From: a virus
Strand: one strand, 5' to 3'
IMG/VR virus record: IMGVR_UViG_3300028800_000137
Coordinates: 1-49,804 of that record
Length of the DNA: 49,804 bases
Below, piece after piece: positions 41,881 through 49,111 of this stretch. Position 1 is the first letter of the stretch, and each line of letters opens with the position of its first letter. The notes under the pieces were generated by a model. The model made no database searches. It was not told the DNA's origin and saw only the letters and a list, made by a program, of their open reading frames with translations. A program made the translations under genes and the position numbers.

Positions 41881-42057
41881 TTACTCACGAATTGGCGGAC
41901 GCGGCGGAAACTTTGGCGTTGGCTTCGTTGTACCCATCGCCATGAACGCCGCGTATGCCTGCGCCATATCCATGACCTCGCCGCGCGTTATCATGTTGCT
42001 GTGCCAGTCCAACTGAGCCATCATTAACGCGCTCTTGCGGATCTCATACTCATCCAT
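41881..42057 (-). CDS. Small helical protein (58 residues)
   Basis: ATG 42057 to TAA 41881. Reads MDEYEIRKSALMMAQLDWHS and continues TRGEVMDMAQAYAAFMAMGT, ending in a Pro-rich KPTPKFPPRPPIRE. Helical, with Met- and Ala-rich faces, no membrane segment. No family recognised. It lies between the hypothetical gene at 42064 and the minor head gene. The ~110 bases after it (41772-41880) hold no gene I can support. Confidence 0.65.
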   Translation of the reverse strand: MDEYEIRKSALMMAQLDWHSNMITRGEVMDMAQAYAAFMAMGTTKPTPKFPPRPPIRE

Positions 42058-42063
42058 TGTTCT

Positions 42064-42369
42064 TCATTCCAATATTCTCGATGCAGCTAAATCAGCTGCG
42101 ATTGGCGTGTGCAACCGATGACCCGGCGGCGGTGGAAACCGAATGTCCAGCCACGGCTTATCGTCCGATGCGATGTTCACCAGCGTCCGCAGCTTGCAGC
42201 CGGCATGAAACGTGATGAACCCAACGCTCACATCCTGCTCCAGCGTCCGATCGAGAGGCCACCCCGCCTTCTTGATGACTGACACGATGTCACCGAACTT
42301 TGCCCCAGCCTGAAACGTGACGTGTCCAACCTTTGTATCGTGAAGGACCGGCATGCTCATCATGTTCAT
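42064..42369 (-). CDS. Duplicated-unit small protein, function unknown
   Basis: About 101 residues if started at the ATG at 42369; a GTG at 42378 and ATGs at 42363, 42360 and 42354 are all in frame, and no ribosome site clearly decides. Two related units are visible: VGHVTFQAGAKFGDIVSVIK and VGFITFHAGCKLRTLVNIAS. The Pro-rich end FPPPPGHRLHTP precedes an Ala/Leu helix. The duplication supports a real gene. Function unknown; located between portal and minor head genes. Confidence 0.62.
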   Translation of the reverse strand: MNMMSMPVLHDTKVGHVTFQAGAKFGDIVSVIKKAGWPLDRTLEQDVSVGFITFHAGCKLRTLVNIASDDKPWLDIRFPPPPGHRLHTPIAADLAASRILE

Positions 42370-42378
42370 CGTGTCCAC

Positions 42379-42529
42379 ATTTCACAAAGTTGATTGACGA
42401 CGCGACTGATGCCTGATGCCCAAACGTTTACCCATCGCCCATTTTGACAACACGCGCAGTCAGTTTGGCGAAATTGATGGGCCGAACAAATCGAATACCA
42501 CCGGAACGGTCGCAGGAAGCTGCTGACGC
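42379..42529 (-). other. 151-bp stretch with no supported gene (portal 3' side)
   Basis: Between the portal stop (42530-42532) and the next start no frame has both a start codon and coding character. In the frame of the portal, after its TGA, the sequence would read IRFVRPINFAKLTARVVKMG then stop, with no ATG, GTG or TTG in front. It may be a gene remnant or a leader for the small genes downstream. Confidence 0.4.
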
Positions 42530-44506
42530 TCACCGCGCGACCCTCAACCCGGGCTTCGTCTGCCCATATGCCCACGACAGCAGCCATACCTTCAGCGCCG
42601 CGAGGCTTAGCCCGCGAACCTCCATCCGACGCTCCAGCCCGCGTCCGTCCGCGAACGCCGCATCATAGTCGCGGATCGCATCAGCCTCAGTGTCATACCC
42701 GAGCATCACCTTATGCTCGTCGAACTCGCCGGTGGTGAGATCCTTCTGGTAGATGACGAACACCCGCTTGCTCGCCGGGTTCGGTCCCACGAAAGCGTCC
42801 ATCTGCTCCTGAGCGCCCTCCTGAGACCGGGTGCCACGGATGTACCCGTAGTCGGCCGGCATCTGAACCGCCCAGCCATGCCCCGTCCGCTGCTCGCCCT
42901 TCTTCGTCTCCACAACCACGTGGATGTTGCCCTCAAACTCATGAAACGGTAGAATGCTGTCATCACGGATGTAGGCCGCGTTGTCGTGAGCGGAGGTGTC
43001 GAGGAGATCGGTCTTCGGTCCTTGATGAGTCAGCACGTCGTCACCAGGACCCGGCGGACCGCTGCCCTCGTTGTTCGGCATTCCCCCTGGCATCATCTCA
43101 TTGACATCAGGTGGCGCATTCTCCGCTTCCTCGATGTCCTCGTCGGTGATGTTGGTGTAGATGCCGGTGGTCCGCGAGGACTGCCGAAGTTCCTTCAGGG
43201 CGGTGGCCGGGGTGATCACCCCCGCCTCCAGCGCCTGTGTCACCGCGCCGGTCACGGTCTGAGCGATGTTGGCCTTCTCATCATCCTTTAGTTGCCACAG
43301 CGGATTGAATGAGTAATCGAACCCATCCGGCAGCGGTTTGCCGAAGCGCGATCGATACGCGATATTCAGCACGAGGTTCAGCGGACCGCGCAGCCGCGAC
43401 TCCTGGGTGGCGTTCACCGAGTCATAGTAGTTTCGCATGTCACCCTCACCGGTCGAGTTGAGACCGGCTGGTGACTGACCGAACAATCGCGTGAGGGGCG
43501 TCTGTGCCGCGCCCGCGAGCTGCTGGCCGAACTGAATGAGCATATCGGACAATCCAGCAAACGCATACGCGTTGAACTGAAACGAGTCCTCCTTGTCGAT
43601 GATCGTGATACCCTCGTTGGACTGATACTGGCGCATCAGGTTCATGCTCTGCACGAAGGCCTGATAGACCGGCCCACCCGCCGCAACGATGTCGCGATAG
43701 CCGTCAACACCATACACCCGCAGATGCGCCTTGTAGACGAGCTGAGCGGCGCCCGTCGTTGCCGAGTCGAACGCCAGCAACCGATCAAAGAGCGGTTCCA
43801 CCACGCTCAGACCCCAGCCGTTTTCGGTCATCTTCTGCCAATAAGGCAGCTGCACCCCCTCGAAGCGAATGACCCGGCTGTGATGGATCTTCATGTTCGG
43901 CAGCCCGCGCGCGTCCGCGACCACCGTGTAATACTTCCAGTCTCCAAACTCCGCGCCGAGATCGATTACCACTTCATCCGAGAACGGCTGAAGCATCCAG
44001 CGATCCAACACCAGCAGTCCCTTGAACGAACCCCGGCCGATCGTCGAGATGTTCAGCGGGGTATCGGGTCGCTGCCCGTCGATCATCATGACCGCGATGG
44101 CGCCGCCGTATAAACGCGACCATTTTAGCGTCGCATTCAGACGCTGCCATACCTGCAGCTGCTGAAGATACTTTGTAAGCGCGTCGGTGTCGTCCGGCGG
44201 CAGGTCGGTGTTGTAGCTGATCCCAGCGCGCGTCATGTCATCAGGGATCGCGTCCACCACCTGCTTCACAATCCACGACCCGCGATACATGTAGTCGAGC
44301 TGAACGCGGTTGCGCGTGATGGGGTTGAACCCATACGCGGACTGGCTCATCAGGTTATTCGCGCCGATCCCCAGATCAGCCGCGACGTTCAGAAACGAGT
44401 CAGCCGTGAACGACTTCTTCGAGGTCGATGGGCCAGGGGGAGGCGTCGCCGGTCGCTGCTGTGACCGGGGCGGCGTGTAACCGCGATTCTTGTGACGGTT
44501 TGCCAT
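42530..44506 (-). CDS. Portal protein (DUF1073) fused to a pyrophosphatase-like domain
   Basis: 658 residues. Residues ~30-460 match the DUF1073 portal family: DYMYRGSWIVKQVVDAIPDD, LKWSRLYGGAIAVMMIDGQ, DSFQFNAYAFAGLSDMLIQF and GEGDMRNYYDSVNATQESRL. Residues ~515-645 form a second domain, GEQRTGHGWAVQMPADYGYI, GAQEQMDAFVGPN, VFVIYQKDLTTGEFDEHKVM and LGYDTEADAIRDYDAAF. This is the layout of the inorganic-pyrophosphatase-like (InPase) domain seen in phage polyvalent proteins, where a Asp-rich loop binds metal. Here that loop reads AQEQMD in place of the usual DGD-type run, so activity is uncertain. A Pro-rich linker (PPGPGDD) joins the two. The portal is the DNA-entry ring; the fused domain might act at packaging or entry. 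Confidence 0.88.
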   Translation of the reverse strand: MANRHKNRGYTPPRSQQRPATPPPGPSTSKKSFTADSFLNVAADLGIGANNLMSQSAYGFNPITRNRVQLDYMYRGSWIVKQVVDAIPDDMTRAGISYNTDLPPDDTDALTKYLQQLQVWQRLNATLKWSRLYGGAIAVMMIDGQRPDTPLNISTIGRGSFKGLLVLDRWMLQPFSDEVVIDLGAEFGDWKYYTVVADARGLPNMKIHHSRVIRFEGVQLPYWQKMTENGWGLSVVEPLFDRLLAFDSATTGAAQLVYKAHLRVYGVDGYRDIVAAGGPVYQAFVQSMNLMRQYQSNEGITIIDKEDSFQFNAYAFAGLSDMLIQFGQQLAGAAQTPLTRLFGQSPAGLNSTGEGDMRNYYDSVNATQESRLRGPLNLVLNIAYRSRFGKPLPDGFDYSFNPLWQLKDDEKANIAQTVTGAVTQALEAGVITPATALKELRQSSRTTGIYTNITDEDIEEAENAPPDVNEMMPGGMPNNEGSGPPGPGDDVLTHQGPKTDLLDTSAHDNAAYIRDDSILPFHEFEGNIHVVVETKKGEQRTGHGWAVQMPADYGYIRGTRSQEGAQEQMDAFVGPNPASKRVFVIYQKDLTTGEFDEHKVMLGYDTEADAIRDYDAAFADGRGLERRMEVRGLSLAALKVWLLSWAYGQTKPGLRVAR

Positions 44507-44507
44507 C

Positions 44508-44726
44508 TTACCGGTGGTTGCAGAATGTCAGTTCTGCCCCGTCCAGTGAGTTGTTCACCAGTGATGGCAGACGTTCGAGCATCACACTTCCCACGTTCCC
44601 ACCCCGAAGGTGGTAGTGATACTCTTTAACGGGAACCACGACCCCGACACCATTCACCACCTCGATGTGACACGCGACCATGAACGGGCCGAACGTTCCG
44701 TTGAGGTGGCCGTCTGCCTTAATCAT
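44508..44726 (-). CDS. Small hypothetical beta-rich protein
   Basis: 72 residues from an ATG preceded by GGAG eight bases away. LNGTFGPFMVACHIEVVNGV, VVPVKEYHYHLRGGNVGSVM and AELTFCNHR are beta-like with several His and Cys. No family known. Its stop ends one base upstream of the portal ATG, so the two are probably translationally coupled. Confidence 0.65.
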   Translation of the reverse strand: MIKADGHLNGTFGPFMVACHIEVVNGVGVVVPVKEYHYHLRGGNVGSVMLERLPSLVNNSLDGAELTFCNHR

Positions 44727-44752
44727 TTGTTACGCTCCGTTAAAGCAACGTC

Positions 44753-44959
44753 TCAGTTGATCATCATCGACGCTGGCCGCTGAAGCCGCATCGAGATCGC
44801 CAGGTGAGCGCCCTCAGCGGTGTCGTTGCTATACACCAGGCCGATCTCCTCGTTCGGTGGCTGCCGGATGATGAGAGTAACCGCCACGTCCGGTGGACAG
44901 AACTGAATGATCTCCTGGAGCTTCTCAACGACCTTCCGGTTGAGCTCGTCCGGGCTCAT
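44753..44959 (-). CDS. Small hypothetical protein
   Basis: 68 residues from ATG 44959, with GAGGA about nine bases upstream; a longer frame to 44995 would lie inside the upstream gene. SPDELNRKVVEKLQEIIQFC, then VAVTLIIRQPPNEEIGLVYS and a charged end. A helix followed by a beta pair. It overlaps the upstream gene by 35 bases. Unknown function; it lies between terminase and portal. Confidence 0.65.
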   Translation of the reverse strand: MSPDELNRKVVEKLQEIIQFCPPDVAVTLIIRQPPNEEIGLVYSNDTAEGAHLAISMRLQRPASMMIN

Positions 44960-45239
44960 GTGGCTTTTCCTCGCTGACCGGAGAGAACATCGCATCGTAG
45001 AGATGCCCCGGCTTGAATGCCTGCCAGGCCTCGGGATTGGTAATCATGATCTCGACCCGCGCCGATGGCGTGAATGCCGAGAACGTCTTGTTCGGATCAT
45101 CGATGCCGATCGAGTACACCGCCTGAAGCACGACCCGCTGGCTGACGATGTTACCATTCTTCATCGTTCCGTCACTGGGCTGGAGCTGCCCGGTGTTCGA
45201 CACCGACTCACAAAAGAATCGCGCCTTGATGTTCATCAT
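44925..45239 (-). CDS. Small hypothetical protein downstream of terminase
   Basis: About 104 residues from ATG 45239, which overlaps the terminase stop (ATGATG). NIKARFFCESVSNTGQLQPS, VVLQAVYSIGIDDPNKTFSA and ARVEIMITNPEAWQAFKPGH suggest a compact beta-rich fold; the C-terminal 20 residues are Pro/Glu/Arg-rich. Not recognised as a family. Position between terminase and portal, with coupling to both sides, suggests a packaging or head role. Confidence 0.65.
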   Translation of the reverse strand: MMNIKARFFCESVSNTGQLQPSDGTMKNGNIVSQRVVLQAVYSIGIDDPNKTFSAFTPSARVEIMITNPEAWQAFKPGHLYDAMFSPVSEEKPHEPGRAQPEGR

Positions 45240-46633
45240 CGCCCCGCCAATCTGCGCCAAGTTCCGATTGCACCACTACGCCCAATGTGGCCGGTTAAGC
45301 CATATCTAACTGCGTCCCAACAATGGTTGTGAAGATCCTCGACCACCGGCAGCACGTCGTTGGTCTGCTTGTCGACCTTGTAGCTGTATAAACGTGCCTC
45401 GTCCGCCATCCTCGGGCAGCGCGGGTGAATGACGATCTCATCGAACCCCTTCAGGTGCGCGATCCCGTCCTCAACGCAGCCCTGCCACTTATCCGCCGCC
45501 TTGATGTTGAACCCCTGGCGCCGAAGATAGCTGATAGTTTCCGGTCGCGCCGAGTCAGCATAGATGGGCCACCCGTCGACATCTGGGATACCCTCGTACA
45601 TCTCGCCCGTCTTCGCGGACCGTCCGCCCCGGTAAAAGGCTGGCATGTCGTCCAGCTCAACCCCAACACCATATGCCTCACGGTCGATGTAGAGGGTGTT
45701 GCCGACGATGTATGATCGGATCAACGTTGACGGATCGTTCGCGAAGCCGAAGTCAGCGCCAAAGAAGAACCGTTCAACCTTCTCCGGCTGATCGAACGCC
45801 CGGACCGAGAACCGGTTGCGGAAGATCGTCGCTTCACTGATGCTGCGAGGGTATCCCTCCCAGATGTTCATGTAAGCGTCCGGGTCGGTCCGCTCCATGT
45901 GCGCGCGCTGCCGTTCCAGCCCCTCGGGAAAGCGCGGATTGTCCCGATAGCTGGTCTTCAGCACCAGTGCCTCTGGGGGCGGCGCTACGACCCACTTCTT
46001 GTAGGTCGGGGCATCCGGGGTCTTTGGGTTGAAGGTGATCCACAGCTGCCCTCCCTGCCGGCGGAACAGGGTCGGAAGGAGCGTCTCCCAGCTATCCTCA
46101 CTGACCGCCTCGGCCTCCTCGACCCAGCAGTCATCGATACCCTCGATCGACTTGATCTCCGAAACATTGTGATGCAACCCCTTGAAGATGAACAGGCTGC
46201 CCGTCGTGGTCGATCGGATCTCGGTCTTCTGAATGTCGAACCATGGGCCGAGCCCCATGTCGCTGATCTGGTTTTTCAGGACGCTGTGGACCGAATCCTT
46301 GATGGACGTTTGAAACTCGCGGGCGCACAGCACGAGGCGCTTCCGCGTGTATGCCTTGATGATGAGGGCCTGCGCCGCCGTCCAGCTCTTCATTCCGCCG
46401 CGTCCGCCATACAGCACCACGTATGGGATGTCGGACCGTGGATCGAGCACCCTCGGAAGATGCTGACGAAAGAACGGCGCGAATGAGATCGTTTGAGTCG
46501 GCCGGGCGGCCTCCTCTCTCATCATCGCGATCTTGTCCGCCGCGCGGAGAGCCTTCTCAACCGTTAGCTGGTTGAGAGGCTTCCCCGGCTTCCTTCTTCC
46601 CCGTTCGATCGGGATGAGCGGCGTGTCGAGCAT
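45236..46633 (-). CDS. Terminase large subunit
   Basis: 465 residues. Walker A GGRGGMKS (76-83) is a terminase-type variant, Walker B is CWVEEAE (169-175), and the coupling motif is WITFNP near 198-203. The nuclease half has FGADFGFAND (Asp294), YADSARPETI (Asp360) and HNHCWDAVRYG (Asp440). These are the expected metal-binding acids of RNase H-type terminase nucleases. It most resembles the PBSX/SPP1-type terminase_3 family. It powers and cuts DNA during packaging. It follows the small terminase and two small genes. Confidence 0.93.
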   Translation of the reverse strand: MLDTPLIPIERGRRKPGKPLNQLTVEKALRAADKIAMMREEAARPTQTISFAPFFRQHLPRVLDPRSDIPYVVLYGGRGGMKSWTAAQALIIKAYTRKRLVLCAREFQTSIKDSVHSVLKNQISDMGLGPWFDIQKTEIRSTTTGSLFIFKGLHHNVSEIKSIEGIDDCWVEEAEAVSEDSWETLLPTLFRRQGGQLWITFNPKTPDAPTYKKWVVAPPPEALVLKTSYRDNPRFPEGLERQRAHMERTDPDAYMNIWEGYPRSISEATIFRNRFSVRAFDQPEKVERFFFGADFGFANDPSTLIRSYIVGNTLYIDREAYGVGVELDDMPAFYRGGRSAKTGEMYEGIPDVDGWPIYADSARPETISYLRRQGFNIKAADKWQGCVEDGIAHLKGFDEIVIHPRCPRMADEARLYSYKVDKQTNDVLPVVEDLHNHCWDAVRYGLTGHIGRSGAIGTWRRLAGR

Positions 46634-46642
46634 TCAGTGGGA

Positions 46643-46993
46643 TTACAGCCCGAGGCTGAGCTCGACCGTGGAGATGTGCCCCAGCATCCGCTCGAGGTAG
46701 TCCTCGATCCGGTTTGCGGTCGTTTTCATCTCCTCGCGCTCGCCGCGCGGCGCCATGCCGCTGTTCGGTTCGCTGAACGCTGGGTATGCGCCGTCGATCC
46801 CATCGATCAGCTTCTGAAGCCGGTCGATCATGTTTTCCGCCATGACGACGGATCGCAGCAGTGAGTTGTTGACCCCGGGAACCTTGGTTGAGTCGTGCTG
46901 AACCACTTGCGCCACGTATACTTCATTGCGAAGTACGGAGGCTTTTACACCAACATCAGGTTTCGCGGCGGGTTTCCGCTGAGTTTTCACCAT
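46643..46993 (-). CDS. Small helical packaging-region protein
   Basis: 116 residues from ATG 46993 (GGAG seven bases upstream); an alternative ATG at 47011, which overlaps the upstream stop, adds six residues. MVKTQRKPAAKPDVGVKASV, then LLRSVVMAENMIDRLQKLID and ANRIEDYLERMLGHISTVEL form long amphipathic helices. No family recognised. Genes of this kind between the terminase subunits are common and unassigned. Confidence 0.7.
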   Translation of the reverse strand: MVKTQRKPAAKPDVGVKASVLRNEVYVAQVVQHDSTKVPGVNNSLLRSVVMAENMIDRLQKLIDGIDGAYPAFSEPNSGMAPRGEREEMKTTANRIEDYLERMLGHISTVELSLGL

Positions 46994-47007
46994 CTTCGTT
47001 CTCCAGT

Positions 47008-47223
47008 TCATCCTTCACCCGGTGCGGCCGGGTCCGTCGCCGGAGCGTTCTGCTCCGTCTCGGTCATCACCAGTCGCTTGCTTCCGTACAGATAGACGGT
47101 GCGCGCGGTATCTGGTGATATTGTCTCCATCGTTGGTGGGTGCGTCACGGCAGTGCCAGCAGCGTCTGCGACCACCACGGTGACCGGATTCTGCTGGGTC
47201 TGGATCGTTACTACCGTTACCAT
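47008..47223 (-). CDS. Small hypothetical protein between terminase subunits
   Basis: 71 residues. MVTVVTIQTQQNPVTVVVAD, then YLYGSKRLVMTETEQNAPAT and a Pro/Ala-rich end. Beta-like and probably small-folded. It starts four bases after the small terminase stop and is followed by the helical gene with an overlap. Unknown role. Confidence 0.6.
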   Translation of the reverse strand: MVTVVTIQTQQNPVTVVVADAAGTAVTHPPTMETISPDTARTVYLYGSKRLVMTETEQNAPATDPAAPGEG

Positions 47224-47227
47224 TTGA

Positions 47228-47875
47228 TCATTCCCCGTCGTCTGTTAAGCGCTGCAGTTGGCCCTCAATCTGAGGTGCAGCCGCACCGCCGGATAGGTCA
47301 AACGTGATGTTGATCTGAGGGGCAGCCAGGGGGGAACCGTCCGGTCCGGTCAGCTCGTTCTCCTGTCGATTCTTCCACTGTTTACGCTGCCGGTTCGTCA
47401 AGATGAACACACCCGCCGCCGTTTCGGGTGGATAACGTTCGACATATTCGTGCTCGATGACCTTACCGTTCTTCGAATCATAGAACAATTTCACCGAGTT
47501 ATGGGCATATCCCACGGCGCGTTCGTGCATTGCCCGTGCGACTTTTGCGTCAGCGGCATCCTTCCCAGACAAAATCGCTTCAAATAATTTGGGATACTTG
47601 TGTAACCAACCGCTCAGCGTTCCGCCCCCAATTCCGAACGCACGGGCGATCACTTCGTTGGTAACATTCAGCAGCGCGAGGTCATGGGCGAGTGCGCAAT
47701 GGTACTCTTCGTTGAACTCGATCGGCGGCCGACCACTCGCCCAGCCACGGTTTGACTTCCCATACTGCTTCAGCACGGCCCCGTTTTTGTTCCGGCGAAC
47801 CGGGGTCCCATCTTCATAATGGGTTCGGGTGTCGACCTCGCGCTCGACCCGCTTCTCCTTGCGCGGTGTTGCCAT
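47228..47875 (-). CDS. Terminase small subunit
   Basis: 215 residues. VTNEVIARAFGIGGGTLSGW (residues ~70-90) is a helix-turn-helix DNA-binding segment, with YPKLFEAILSGKDAADAKVA and ARAMHERAVGYAHNSVKLFY after it. RYPPETAAGVFILTNRQRKQ and WKNRQENELTGPDG are typical of small terminases that recognise the packaging site. The C-terminal ~45 residues are Gly/Ala/Gln-rich. Confidence 0.88.
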   Translation of the reverse strand: MATPRKEKRVEREVDTRTHYEDGTPVRRNKNGAVLKQYGKSNRGWASGRPPIEFNEEYHCALAHDLALLNVTNEVIARAFGIGGGTLSGWLHKYPKLFEAILSGKDAADAKVARAMHERAVGYAHNSVKLFYDSKNGKVIEHEYVERYPPETAAGVFILTNRQRKQWKNRQENELTGPDGSPLAAPQINITFDLSGGAAAPQIEGQLQRLTDDGE

Positions 47876-47883
47876 CGTTCAGC

Positions 47884-48324
47884 TCACTGATACCCGACGC
47901 CACCGAACACGTGGGAGCTGTCGGTCGCGTTCACCGACACCGCGCCACTCATCGGTGGGATGGTGTAACTGGCCCCCGCTGCAACGCAGATGGTGCCGGC
48001 CGATGTCGCGGTCCCGGCAGCGCCGGTCAACCGAACGCACAGCGGCTGCGACGCACCGCTCGGGTTGGTAAGAAGTCCACCCTTCACCACATGCCCAGCG
48101 GCGAACGCATTGACAGCCGTGCCGCCGGTCGTCACAGTCGCGATGTCCGGGTCCGCTGGCGTGAGAATTCGCCCGTCCCCACCATACGGCAGCAGGGAGG
48201 TTGGATCGACCAGCACCACCGGCGTGGACGCGGTGACACCCGGCGGTGGTGGATACTGAACCGCCGCTGCCAACGCCCCACCGCCGATCAACAGCATCAG
48301 TGGAAGGGCGGCCCACCTCATCAT
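47884..48324 (-). CDS. Small exported protein with signal peptide
   Basis: 146 residues. MMRWAALPLMLLIGGGALAA is a signal peptide with a probable Ala-Leu-Ala cut. Mature part: AVQYPPPPGVTASTPVVLVD, then a Gly/Thr/Ala-rich beta region with one pair of Cys (PLCVRLTG and GTICVAAGA) that may be joined. Start overlaps the upstream stop (ATGATG). It lies between the NusG-like gene and small terminase, far from any lysis or fibre gene. Function unknown. Confidence 0.72.
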   Translation of the reverse strand: MMRWAALPLMLLIGGGALAAAVQYPPPPGVTASTPVVLVDPTSLLPYGGDGRILTPADPDIATVTTGGTAVNAFAAGHVVKGGLLTNPSGASQPLCVRLTGAAGTATSAGTICVAAGASYTIPPMSGAVSVNATDSSHVFGGVGYQ

Positions 48325-48815
48325 GTCACCATCTCCACCTCATCACGGTCCACCGTTGTCCGGCACTCACGTCCCATAAGAGTGAGCAGCATACCGACTC
48401 GTTTTTCGGTTGACCATTCACAAACACCGGTCAGTTCACCGACCCGGATCGCGGCCCCAAGAGGCACGCCATGACGCCCGTCCACGTCCGGCCGTCCGTT
48501 CCCCCGTTCCGCCTCACGCACCCCCGTCATGACCCACTCAGGCACGGCCGTGGGCGTCTCGGGCGTGGACCCGAACACGCGCTTCACCCCGCGTGACGAC
48601 GCGATCGCGCGCCACCGGTCAACGGCCGGATCGAACCTCACAAACATGTAACAGGGGAACATCGGAACGAGCCGCAGCGTCCGCCGCGCGCTCATCACCT
48701 CGATCAAGGGAAGATATGCCTCGAACCCCTGGTTTTCGACGTTCTCCTGGGCAACACGCTCTCGCATCGGATGCGTGTTCACGCAGAACCAGCGCGGGTT
48801 GGCAGGGGGAGCCAG
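48321..48815 (-). CDS. NusG/RfaH-like antitermination protein (NGN domain)
   Basis: RERVAQENVENQGFEAYLPL, then RLVPMFPCYMFVRFDPAVDR and WRAIASSRGVKRVFG, are a clear NusG N-terminal (NGN) domain. The KOW-like C-terminus is plausible with GAAIRVGELTGV. A GTG at 48782 would cut the first strand. A CTG at 48815 restores PRWFCVNTHPM and has GAGG eight bases upstream, giving 164 residues, so I prefer it with moderate confidence. NusG-type factors bind the elongating polymerase and prevent pausing or Rho termination. As first gene of the leftward unit it is well placed to help read through ~48 kb of late genes (inference). Confidence 0.82.
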   Translation of the reverse strand: MAPPANPRWFCVNTHPMRERVAQENVENQGFEAYLPLIEVMSARRTLRLVPMFPCYMFVRFDPAVDRWRAIASSRGVKRVFGSTPETPTAVPEWVMTGVREAERGNGRPDVDGRHGVPLGAAIRVGELTGVCEWSTEKRVGMLLTLMGRECRTTVDRDEVEMVT

Positions 48816-48842
48816 GGGGAGGACCTCGACGGATCGTTCACT

Positions 48843-48872
48843 GTTTTACCCCGACCGTCCCGCTGCTGTCCA
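48843..48872 (-). promoter_or_regulatory. Candidate leftward promoter for the late unit
   Basis: On the minus strand TGGACA and TAAAAC lie 18 bases apart, close to sigma-70 -35 and -10 boxes. Transcription would start near 48836, about 20 bases before the proposed CTG start. The -10 match is only 4 of 6, so confidence is low; an activator-dependent late promoter is an alternative. Confidence 0.35.
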
Positions 48873-48944
48873 CAGTCACACAGCCTCCACGTGTGCACGC
48901 GCGCTGCATTGCGTCATGCAGGAAACTCATCGCAAGTTATGTAT

Positions 48945-48973
48945 GGGACAATTCGATAATTACCGCGTATAAA
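48945..48973 (+). promoter_or_regulatory. Candidate rightward sigma-70-type promoter
   Basis: GGGACA (48945-48950), 17 bases, TATAAA (48968-48973). The -10 is strong and the spacing ideal. The surrounding ~130 bases are the most AT-rich non-coding DNA of the window. It faces the gene starting at 49112 with a leader of about 130 bases. Confidence 0.5.
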
Positions 48974-49035
48974 ATTAAAGATGAGTTCCGCGCGTCATGC
49001 ATAAAGGAAACCACGATAACCGAACGAACAACGCA

Positions 49036-49087
49036 AAAACCCCCTGGATATCCATCAAACCCCCTGGTCCATTTACTATACGGACCA
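49036..49087 (+). promoter_or_regulatory. Leader with direct repeats and an inverted repeat
   Basis: Two copies of AAACCCCCTGG lie 20 bases apart (ending 49047 and 49067), just under two helical turns. They are followed by the inverted pair TGGTCC (49065-49070) and GGACCA (49082-49087) with an 11-base spacer. This sits 25-75 bases before the gene start at 49112 and could be an operator or a folded leader. No binding protein is known. Confidence 0.5.
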
Positions 49088-49111
49088 ATATTCGGAACAA
49101 GGAGTTAATAA

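Noticed and set aside
41821-42027. A 68-codon plus-strand frame
   Set aside because: It is antisense to the better-supported 58-residue minus-strand gene and has no ribosome site or motif.
42366-42587. A 73-codon minus-strand frame across the portal end
   Set aside because: Overlaps the portal C-terminus in another frame, and its Trp/Arg/Cys-rich sequence looks non-coding.
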